A DNA stretch of 56,929 nucleotides from NCBI GenBank assembly GCA_951800145.1, contig CATOJE010000017.1, positions 1 through 56,929 on the forward strand, in the 5' to 3' direction. Below are positions 52,401-56,929 of the stretch, piece after piece. Below the pieces are notes generated by a model. That model was not told the origin of the DNA and searched no databases. It saw nothing but the letters and a program-made list of their open reading frames with translations. The position numbers were made by a program, and so were the translations under genes. The stretch comes from an uncultured Lachnospiraceae bacterium (GTDB taxonomy: Bacteria > Bacillota > Clostridia > Lachnospirales > Lachnospiraceae). Within the stretch, counting starts at the first letter, position 1, and every line of letters begins with the position of its first letter.

Positions 52401-55161
52401 TGCAGGGGAGCATCAGTTCAAAGCAGATAGTGCCATTTTCAAAATGGCCTACGCCTGCCTCTGTTTCCCTGACGGTGTTCTCTATCTCTACGGCAAAGGT
52501 GGCAGTATCGTAGGTTCTTAAATACACATCCTCATCAGTCTTATCTTCTCCCGGCTTAGGGATCCCCTTGTTGGAATCTGGTTTGGAATCTGGTGTATCG
52601 AAAGGCAGCGTACCTGTCCTCAGGCTGTCATCCATATATTCAACTCTGGTCAGATATGCCACATCTCCAGCCCGATCCAAAGATTCTTCCACACCGCCGT
52701 CAAGCCTGACTGGAACCTCCTTTTGTACCGGTTCTCCCGCGTCTTCACCGGTTCCCTGATCAACTGCCTGATAGGTAATGGTATACGTCTTTCCGATATC
52801 TCCCCTCGTAATCTCCAGAAGAGCTTTTCCCTCCTCTTCCTTCCAGCTAATCTCTTCCGGCTCACCATCCCCGTTCTTCCGGCTCACCGATACCAGACGC
52901 ACACCGTATTGATCCAGTTCCTTCCCTTCTGGATCGACTACCTGGACATCCTCCAGCAAGTCATAAGTTTTTCCCACGATAAAGAACTCGAACTCTGGAA
53001 GCCGGATGATAAATTCCTCTTCCGTCTTCTCCTGTTCTCCGGTTTTGGAGCGGACAAAAGCAATCGTATTCTGCCGAAGCCCGAATACAGCCGGATACTC
53101 GCTGCTGTCCGGGCCTACCAGATCCTCTAAGGAAAGGTCTGCCTGATCCTGGCCCCCACTGGCTTCTTCGGCATTTTCAGACTCTGCCATCTCTTCGGTT
53201 CCTGCTTCTCTGAACGCCTCTTCTCCTTCCTCTCCCAGCAGAATGGAGGCCGCCGCACGGCGCAGCTTATTCACAAAGGTATTTTCCCTCCCCTGCGCCT
53301 TCTCCATGTCTTCTTCTGTGAGCTCGCCCTTATTAATCAGCTCCATCTCCAGATCAGACATATCGAACCGGCCGGTAGGATCAAGATGGTAGGGCTTTAA
53401 GCCGTCCGCCGCCAGCTCCTCCCGCAGGGCTTCGATGGTGTCTGCTGTTTTTCCGTTGGTAATTGGTTTCTCCTCCGGCGCTGTCTCATTACTTTCTGCC
53501 TTATCCCCATCCTCCGGCTTTTTCTCTTCTGCGTTACTGCCGGTCGCCAAAGGCTCCGCTACCACAGGTATCCACCTGCGGCTGATGGTTAGCGCCGCGG
53601 TTTCTGCGGATACCTTGTCTTCTGAAGGCGCGGAGGATGTATCGTTTCCTGTGCTGTCTGTCTGGCCGCCTGAAGAGCCGCCATGGCCTGACCCGGCGCT
53701 GCTTCCCCCATCGGTTCCAGATGAGCTTCCGCTTTCCGTGTGGCTGGTATCCCTGTCACTTGTGCTGCTTCCTGGCTGGCCGTTTGAAGCTCCGCCATGG
53801 CCTGACCCGGCGCTGCTTCCTGCATCGCTTCCAGGATTCCCAGTATTTTCAGTCTCCGTTCCCTCATTTTTAGAGCCGGAATCTGTCCCGGAGCCCTGAT
53901 CGGCGCTGTCATAGCCGGTATCGCCACCCTGGCTGCCCTGGTCTCCTCCTGCTTCTCCCTGGCTGGGATTTCTGGATCCGCTGCCATCTGCTGTGCTGTC
54001 ATCCTTTCCGGTATCCTCCGGGGAATCTCCTTTTATCTCTGTCCCGCTTCCATCTTCTGGTTTGGACTGGTCTGCTCCTGCTGGGTCTCTATCATCGGAA
54101 GCTCCCTGGCCTGGATTCTCCTCCTGGTCTTCCACGTCTGCCTTCTGATCCTCCGACGGCTTGGCAGAACCATCCTGGATGCTGCCGCTGTTGGAGCCGC
54201 TTCCCGCGCTGCTGCCGCCTGCACTGGTTCCGCTTCCCGCGCTGGCACCGCCTAAAGCGCTTCCGCCTCCTGCACTGCCGCCGCTTCCGCCTCCTCCGGA
54301 GATACTTCCGCTGGTTCCGGAGCCGTCTCCTTCTCCATCATCAGCAGCCTGGCCGCCTCCGGTTATATTTCCTGCCCCGGGGCCGCCTCCGGTGATTCCC
54401 GATCCATCCACTTCGATCAGGATCTCTCCCTCCTTTGCCGCTTTCTTCTGCCGGCGGCTCAGCTCCTTCATCTCTTTTAAGGTGACCTTTGCGTTCTCCA
54501 GACGGAGGTCTTCTCCCTCATATCGGAGGCGCACATTGTACTGGCTGTCCTCGTCTGCCGCGCTGCCCAGGTTAAGCACCACCACCTGGAGCTCTTCAAA
54601 CTTCGGGCCGCTCTTTTTCTTCGTTGGCTTTACGTACACAAAGTAGGACAGGTCTTCCTCGTCCTCCACCTTTCCCTGGAGTACCAGCTGATACCCTTTA
54701 GTCTCCTTCTGGATCTCGTCGTATACCGCTACCACTGCCCTGGAGTCCTCATAGCCCAGAAGGCCCACATCCAGCTGCAGCTCCTCTGCGTCCTCATCCT
54801 CCTCCAGCGCTTCCAGCGCCTCCTGGATGGCTGCTTCCGGAATATGCAAGTAGGTGTCATCCTCCCCATCCAGGTAGTAGTCCAGGCTGCTTCCCTTTGC
54901 CGGAAGGTCATCGCTGTCTAAATGCACCGCGTCAGAGCGGGTCGCATCTGACGGCGTGGCGGCGTAGGCGTTGGCATAGTTTCCTAAGCCTGCCGCGTTC
55001 AAACCGTCCGCCATGGTTCCGGTAAGGAAGGTGGCTACTAGGACTGACGCCAGCTTCCGCTTCCACTGAGCCCTGTCCAGGAAATGCCGTACCTGGTCCG
55101 TGACCGGCAGCTTTCTGGCTCTGCGGCTTCTCCCTCTCTCGTTTTCATTCTGCCTCATCAT
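43411..55161 (-). CDS. Giant LPKTG surface protein 2 (3916 residues)
   Basis: Same plan as giant protein 1: signal region (WKRKLASVLVATFLTG), N-terminal domain (about 65-230), a long Gly/Ser/Asp linker (about 265-530), a large beta-rich part (about 700-2060), and an SdrD_B-like domain with GLVWLDINHNGLQDSGEP (about 2087). SpaA-like domains follow (FRKVDAAAKNIGLEGAEF about 2227; VKKIAEETEQPISGVTF about 2370), then more of the alternating modules than in protein 1, and LPKTG at 3881-3885. The start was placed at the first ATG of the ATG-ATG at 55161, directly behind GGAGAGGAGAGAAG, a stretch shared with protein 1. Its first codons overlap the stop of the NATWQG gene, so translation is probably coupled. 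Wall-anchored fibre, ligand unknown. Confidence 0.92.
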   Translation of the reverse strand: MMRQNENERGRSRRARKLPVTDQVRHFLDRAQWKRKLASVLVATFLTGTMADGLNAAGLGNYANAYAATPSDATRSDAVHLDSDDLPAKGSSLDYYLDGEDDTYLHIPEAAIQEALEALEEDEDAEELQLDVGLLGYEDSRAVVAVYDEIQKETKGYQLVLQGKVEDEEDLSYFVYVKPTKKKSGPKFEELQVVVLNLGSAADEDSQYNVRLRYEGEDLRLENAKVTLKEMKELSRRQKKAAKEGEILIEVDGSGITGGGPGAGNITGGGQAADDGEGDGSGTSGSISGGGGSGGSAGGGSALGGASAGSGTSAGGSSAGSGSNSGSIQDGSAKPSEDQKADVEDQEENPGQGASDDRDPAGADQSKPEDGSGTEIKGDSPEDTGKDDSTADGSGSRNPSQGEAGGDQGSQGGDTGYDSADQGSGTDSGSKNEGTETENTGNPGSDAGSSAGSGHGGASNGQPGSSTSDRDTSHTESGSSSGTDGGSSAGSGHGGSSGGQTDSTGNDTSSAPSEDKVSAETAALTISRRWIPVVAEPLATGSNAEEKKPEDGDKAESNETAPEEKPITNGKTADTIEALREELAADGLKPYHLDPTGRFDMSDLEMELINKGELTEEDMEKAQGRENTFVNKLRRAAASILLGEEGEEAFREAGTEEMAESENAEEASGGQDQADLSLEDLVGPDSSEYPAVFGLRQNTIAFVRSKTGEQEKTEEEFIIRLPEFEFFIVGKTYDLLEDVQVVDPEGKELDQYGVRLVSVSRKNGDGEPEEISWKEEEGKALLEITRGDIGKTYTITYQAVDQGTGEDAGEPVQKEVPVRLDGGVEESLDRAGDVAYLTRVEYMDDSLRTGTLPFDTPDSKPDSNKGIPKPGEDKTDEDVYLRTYDTATFAVEIENTVRETEAGVGHFENGTICFELMLPCTPEEAMFNVGDMGWLKGKPYAYYEETVIDNHPVLRGSFLWERSAESADQPPIGAGRMQLNISVRALAMQNGTVLKPEATFWMGVNPVKDKDGNSGELIFAEKMDQEEPDIEGDGQEEESENADPEKPAHALRYDFGSMGLVTGVAQDCENHEEEEVKTEESPDIIISAAPSYNIQLKTDGDANAYYGTFNFSTGNQEADPENGKTKAANYGLPTVEGRAAEVGVVLQVRGKNGQGLRGVELPATGPGKSITFDLSLESTFQPTGKEMINSHNYQPLLWSAEGNSEAQAQADGREIAPGDNQVRCVQAAPYNQGGGYKSCHQGGIWSATQDGNTIHVKVEDFALSLDMEDIPHANAHGRVTDAVYYNPATAKNYWEADALCFSAGEFWILQPFTRTGEGGEEISVLNEYNCDSGSFTLKVRDKNLMMESKYGTPLQSDPNGVGNQANWDDIEKEDQVSLTYAHLRPGSFWTTVSYIKTGGWWDASLTEGCLGSGQDWTTVGSNLALQGVIYFDGKDKEEYGVAYDVMVKFDDAMFEPYGDAYDRGGAGEVRDGVRMTNDGPKDWKVLYGIRRPRAGSGESREVRGKNGWYNDGLTPEAAGYDSDMVNAKVEDIEFMPWSEFKPLRDEGYVCVAVLTEWRGVDVQPLTHCHMFVEGRVREKYVDSVLGEQNTAGHVYMISQYGKAWKKGDVREKVKEHYQSKGITITGEPSEDQYNDYVKHAMPSQYQKCGYGDYPHATHERVVTENEYRKTRYEDGKLKENGTGGDHWGDSCYIVGYKAKIKKGVSQTTKNSTTNKYEEKKIYDVGAGQWVVDYYLDPSIERSGGVGLSTDSAQHDLEQVVITDTLSEGLIYVPGSAQIGGTYSMKGEGIQGIVTDGEAKEPTITKRTIIRENEATKEEETIEVTDLVWTFDHVKLPEGEDKVFLPRIHYSCSIDPQKDLSETTKQIPNEVKIGGRGLSDVYTRTDENIADISIGAYKLGSTMLYKTADQSVVDIQPNGSASLGFQSNLVNSGSSEMDILFLDTMPYNGDAYGSSCGTDCDIFLTEWSLPRERQDKWVENLSFYYTTDAKYKDKTSSQVKAEELTDTVVWKLITPIWDEGRKAYVFTNLPENLKATAVVAAGKLPANQTISMHTTLKLSKARPGDNLAPTVSNSTMQSMARSYILTRAIEGLVWLDINHNGLQDSGEPKLRGIQVTLTRKADGEDKIWGTVETDEYGRYRFDKLSAGKYEVAFTSNANTNQKDAQLENYLITKHISGNDSRNSDATGNFDSQKKLQSAVITTIPEMSAVENIQSSQEVRRNWDLGLCLPVGAFGFRKVDAAAKNIGLEGAEFELTGDLSKGTANNYEYWAKERMRSKLSDPSWQSSAGITSVTTDFKDETKEFTIRFKTTEKKVDFTAGGMEWLLPFGNYTLKEIKAPLGYEMPETLKKDGYHFTISQDAPEVNGGEIENTPQQFAVKKIAEETEQPISGVTFRLYEGSVADNRKKRWEATTDGSGVILFGMTGLKVNQIYRLEEEKVSGYETMDPIFFMLVSGAGSDSRVSLQLTDEKGSPVSGTADVSLTNENSGDGEQQKKNVITIRVMNTLETGSLTLAKKVEDTSITSIPGLEDAFEFTLRLAKPESEKEYVNFVKSSELRKGSKGLEIRGYKGEKEEETWYPIAEGGTISGIKLKIGEQVRFDGIYYGTKFTITENQSVKTGFIFDKVTTSRKENGEGLDDARKVTYGDSSQIQGTLLSSDGNLTVYVYNRIQKTGVTLSKTFDSDVPAKLPVFSIYDVTDIPEGQRIPVGADGQGTVSKDWKSDAKYSAYQTRNPVGTISITKAENEERYEGKSAEDCLMPGRKYQIIEELGDDIVAGYYNVAVSKVFSVAIGENNQISCEPITLGNHRAFGFLNVKKLVKDYDNKEMNAITRTFYYKILKADGSDFDGTVYEITTNKEEQHVVPFGTYQIIEVDSQGNPYEGSTENPGYAVTNSETVTVELNNGAGNQFTGTITNKEKALGEVTVTKMTDYAERGTRFYFKVTDGKDQVVVRRPAYDQADFISSEEFETRFKADYLWTITADKKLDYEEEDQASKLYEAGRFTIHGLPYGTYTVTEVNAKGEPITGETAEGFAYTPSYQIFVGSGEGNKKDGASGTISIGNSQMAVTVTNRIKKTNVTITKTFTPGFVPDADNLPTFDIYQLSGRDEITADTDLTNPSWEAAKVGTVSIQKQPDGTYSGQSEDVLIPGYRYQAVETITDWRYEERAIGEPFTAETASDEKGSGITMKKTVTLSVENQRTYGDLRITKELFDYYGTKLGEDGGDIRTFYFRIKDQKGAYLTIQTSGAEGEEGKPGQGHQCEFDPTVGRITNAADDIYIHHRIPYGTYTVEEVGVTVAEDGKVTITPYETEKKEGILGWIDSIFGKGGENPDYHVVITSGNASNGNTSSGNTSNGAASDGSASQIVINHENADSAAVVIQNTERALGELTVTKQADYAGKGTRFYFQVTDGRGQFIGRDKDGIAVLSGEFTPDLLWTITAEEDYAYTEGSGTSGTDIPGTDIPETGAAARLHRIGALTTKGLPYGVYTVTETDQEGNPLAEDYSYAVSYQMEVSGEGAAIPGSPEASEADPNPGSPETSEADPNPASLEWTEAGQAPVSPELTDGNRKGEVLVTNERSWGYLQIRKELQDCSGNPIQDKSRDFYYTVRNAQGEPVILPEEYQYNGNSQIGRITDDVVHRLYLPLGAYQVLETDSTGKAYDSQNPNLQYDVTNPEEIKLSGANADTAQAVIINKEKALGSLTLVKRSDRAYEGNTFYFQVKNSRGEAIPMPDAEGNPTTERIWRIGVTKSVYELAEVGNLTIKNLPYDTYTVTEVNEDGTELTGSFRYQVSYETVSQGVIRPGQGGENDIISPTMTVTVTNTWSPYGNNPGGPGGGGNGGGGGNPSRSTTPPTEFIPDADVPLGGMDGGEGDSLTEILDEDVPLYGLPKTGDTSLPTVGILGLMLMSLIGAAGIMKKRKEEK
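44543..44614 (-). repeat. 36-bp repeat pair in giant adhesin 2
   Basis: Two tandem 36-bp units, encoding EADPNPGSPETS and a variant, are inserted in a linker between two C-terminal modules. Giant protein 1 lacks this insert. Confidence 0.75.
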
Positions 55162-55462
55162 CTTCTCTCCTCTCCCCTTTTCCTTCACTGCTCTCCACCG
55201 CCCTGGATGGCTGTTTCCCGCAGTTGATTTGATGTTTTGATTTCTCTATGTATTTTTTGTCTGACTCTTCCTTTTTCCCTGCCTGGTCTAAGGCGCTGTC
55301 CATCAGCTTTAGCAGCTCCAGGGCGCTTCGGAAATGCATGGCCTGCTTTTCCTCCACCCACAGGATCGTTCCCTGCCAGGTGGCGTTCTCCTGATATTGG
55401 ATCTGTACTGTAAAGGTCTGGGGCCGGCTTTTCCCGGTGAAGGCTTCTTGCTTTTCTCCCAT
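55145..55462 (-). CDS. Short NATWQG-family protein, copy 2 (105 residues)
   Basis: Core FTVQIQYQENATWQGTILW then FRSALELLKLMDSALDQ (about 17-57), followed by a charged, unstructured tail of about 45 residues absent from copy 1. ATG at 55462 was chosen because GGGGAG lies 9 nt upstream; earlier starts at 55492 and 55519 have no spaced site. The stop codon lies inside the start region of the giant adhesin gene (16-bp overlap), so the two should be translated together. No signal or membrane segment. Function unknown; a cytosolic partner of the regulator or of adhesin synthesis is possible, but unproven. Confidence 0.72.
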   Translation of the reverse strand: MGEKQEAFTGKSRPQTFTVQIQYQENATWQGTILWVEEKQAMHFRSALELLKLMDSALDQAGKKEESDKKYIEKSKHQINCGKQPSRAVESSEGKGERREDDEAE

Positions 55463-55560
55463 GGTTTGTGACTCCCCTTTTCTCTCTTTCATGCTCCCCG
55501 GGTTCCCTGTGACCTTCACTCACAGGCATCAGTCCTGTGGGGCAAAGGCCTGGCAGGATT

Positions 55561-56913
55561 CTACCTGTGAGTAACCCGGCTCTCTCCTCTCCCGGCTGGC
55601 AAAGCCCCTGACAGATATCCCCCCGGCGGTCCGATGGAACCTCTCGGCTCTCTCCTGCGGCTTCCTGGCGGATCGATCTCGTAGCGCAGCCTTGGCCCCT
55701 GGCGTTTGCTCAGGGTCTCGTATCTCTGGGTTATCCGGGGGAGGAGCTTCGCTGCCTCCTCTGGTCCGGTTCCTATTAAAAGGGCCAGGTACTGACCCGG
55801 GCTGTAGCGGGTGTAGATGTCCTCGCGCCTCAGGCACTCCCGGATGGACTGTCCCAGCCACATGGCTTGGGTTTCTATCTCATCTGACCCTTCCAGCTTC
55901 TTCCCGGTTTCTTCTGGTCCTTCCACGGTTTCTTCTGATCCTTCTCTGGTTTCTTCCGGCCCCTTCCCGGCTTCTTCCAGGGTACACATCACAAGCACTG
56001 CCTTCTTCCCGTTCCGCACCAGCAGGCTGCTGCAGTCCAGGAAGCTGGGATAGCTGCAGTAATAGGCTCCTGGTTCTCTTCCTTCTTCCTGGAGATCCTT
56101 TTGTATCAGCTCCAGGCTCTTTGCGTATCCGAACAGCTTCTTTTCTACCTTCTGGAACTGCTCCTTACTTCCTTCGAAGGGCGCTACCCCCAGGCGGTCG
56201 GAGTAGAGCTGCACCAGCTCCTGGCAGGCCTGGAATACCTTGGCGTCCTGCTTCATCGCAGCCAGGCAGGCCAGCTGTTTTTCCTGGAACCGCTCCAGGG
56301 GATACTGCCTGGCTGCGCGGGAATAGAGCTCATACAGCTGCTGGAAATCCCCCTCACGGGCCAGCAGCGGATCCAGCTGCTCTAAGGCTGCTTCGTAAAG
56401 CTTCTGGCAGCGCATCCGCTCAATCACCACCCAGGTTACCCCGGGGAATTCCGGGAGCAGGTCTCCCCGGTATAAGCGGACCGCCTCCAGGAGGCAGGCC
56501 CTTTTCTCCTCCGGACTGGTCTCAGGATCCCCTGCCCTTTCTATGAGACCCTCCATCTCCTCTGTGTCCACCTCCACCTGGCTGCGGCTCACATACTGGC
56601 ACCAGCCGCCTTTTATCCGGATGTCATCCCCCTCCGGGAGCCCCAGCTCATGGAGCTGGCGCCGCAGGCGGCTGACCATGTTGTTTAAGTTATTGTTATT
56701 GCCTGTCCCATGCCCTCGGCCATAGAGGCATTCCAGCAGTGCCTCCTTCCGGATCCCTGTCCTGTGGTGAAGGAGGAGCAGTATGAAGAGCTGGATGGCT
56801 TTGGAAAAATACTGCTTCTCAAGGGGGATAGGGGTATGGTTATATTCCATAGAAAAACCGCCCAGCATATGAATCTGCAGGACGCGGTCTTCGTTCTCGG
56901 GAATCTGGTTCAT
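55561..56913 (-). CDS. Winged-helix/BTAD regulator with degenerate GGDEF domain, copy 2
   Basis: 450 residues, same architecture as copy 1. Winged helix (about 12-105, HMLGGFSMEYNHTPI at its start), BTAD-like helices (about 107-250), GGDEF-like C-terminus (about 285-410). ALLIGTG and TRYSPGQY replace the catalytic loop; RRED (362-365) again lies exactly five residues before SPGQY (371-375). An acidic insert with GPEETREGSEET-type repeats (about 318-345) interrupts the domain where copy 1 has a short loop. The ATG at 56913 has GAGGTG upstream; promoter outside the window. The C-terminal 35 residues are basic and probably disordered. Confidence 0.8.
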   Translation of the reverse strand: MNQIPENEDRVLQIHMLGGFSMEYNHTPIPLEKQYFSKAIQLFILLLLHHRTGIRKEALLECLYGRGHGTGNNNNLNNMVSRLRRQLHELGLPEGDDIRIKGGWCQYVSRSQVEVDTEEMEGLIERAGDPETSPEEKRACLLEAVRLYRGDLLPEFPGVTWVVIERMRCQKLYEAALEQLDPLLAREGDFQQLYELYSRAARQYPLERFQEKQLACLAAMKQDAKVFQACQELVQLYSDRLGVAPFEGSKEQFQKVEKKLFGYAKSLELIQKDLQEEGREPGAYYCSYPSFLDCSSLLVRNGKKAVLVMCTLEEAGKGPEETREGSEETVEGPEETGKKLEGSDEIETQAMWLGQSIRECLRREDIYTRYSPGQYLALLIGTGPEEAAKLLPRITQRYETLSKRQGPRLRYEIDPPGSRRREPRGSIGPPGGYLSGALPAGRGESRVTHR

Positions 56914-56929
56914 CGGCTCACCTCGCGGG

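Noticed and set aside
31127..55161. Thioester domain in the giant adhesins
   Set aside because: No clear Cys-Gln thioester motif could be identified by eye; not claimed.
55529..55861. 110-codon frame opposite in phase to regulator 2
   Set aside because: Out-of-frame shadow of the GGDEF-like domain, Pro/Arg-rich with no binding site.
22939..56913. Sortase, pilin-type operon partners or c-di-GMP turnover enzymes
   Set aside because: Looked for in all large frames; none found, so anchoring and signalling enzymes must be encoded elsewhere.

Overview
The window looks like chromosome of a gut-type Lachnospiraceae (class Clostridia), close in style to Enterocloster/Hungatella/Lachnoclostridium. 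This is inferred from the complete Rnf operon in clostridial order (rnfCDGEAB), strong GGAGG ribosome binding sites, the LPxTG surface proteins with SpaA/Cna-B modules, a clostridial c-di-GMP-I riboswitch, and a mid-range G+C. No 16S or other marker gene is present, so genus is not claimed.

Layout. 1-5.1 kb holds a 35-bp tandem repeat, a secreted DUF5722 glycosidase-like protein, a HAD phosphatase, a previously uncalled 57-residue gene with a near-consensus promoter, tRNA-Ala(GGC) and a DUF234-type ATPase. 5.2-10.6 kb is the six-gene Rnf operon (Na+ or H+ pumping ferredoxin:NAD+ oxidoreductase) with its promoter and terminator. 11.0-15.6 kb is a marR plus heterodimeric ABC exporter operon. 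It is interrupted by a 163-bp near-perfect hairpin whose ends also occur as a shorter copy at 5.1 kb. 15.8-20.1 kb is a ferric-iron-type ABC importer (ATPase, fused permease, lipoprotein). 20.1-22.8 kb has a HepT/MntA toxin-antitoxin pair and an unknown membrane protein.

22.9-56.9 kb is dominated by cell-surface genes. First comes a 1258-residue LPRTG adhesin with a Ser-Asp repeat stalk, preceded by two consecutive c-di-GMP-I riboswitch aptamers on its own strand. After an approximately 0.9-kb noncoding island, an AAA/PD-(D/E)XK protein and an NSS-family sodium symporter, there are two paralogous cassettes on the minus strand. Each reads: winged-helix/BTAD regulator, then a short protein with a shared NATWQG core, then a giant LPKTG protein (3916 and 3486 residues). 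Both regulators end in a GGDEF-like domain whose GGDEF signature is destroyed (SPGQY and SVSQF) while an RxxD I-site-like motif sits exactly five residues upstream, the spacing of the c-di-GMP inhibitory site.

How it may work together (inference): adhesin 1 would respond to c-di-GMP through RNA, and the two giant adhesins through a protein regulator resembling the PelD/PopA logic of degenerate GGDEF receptors. The short NATWQG protein, of unknown function, is produced between regulator and adhesin in both cassettes, and in one cassette its stop codon overlaps the adhesin start. No sortase, diguanylate cyclase or phosphodiesterase gene was seen in this window.
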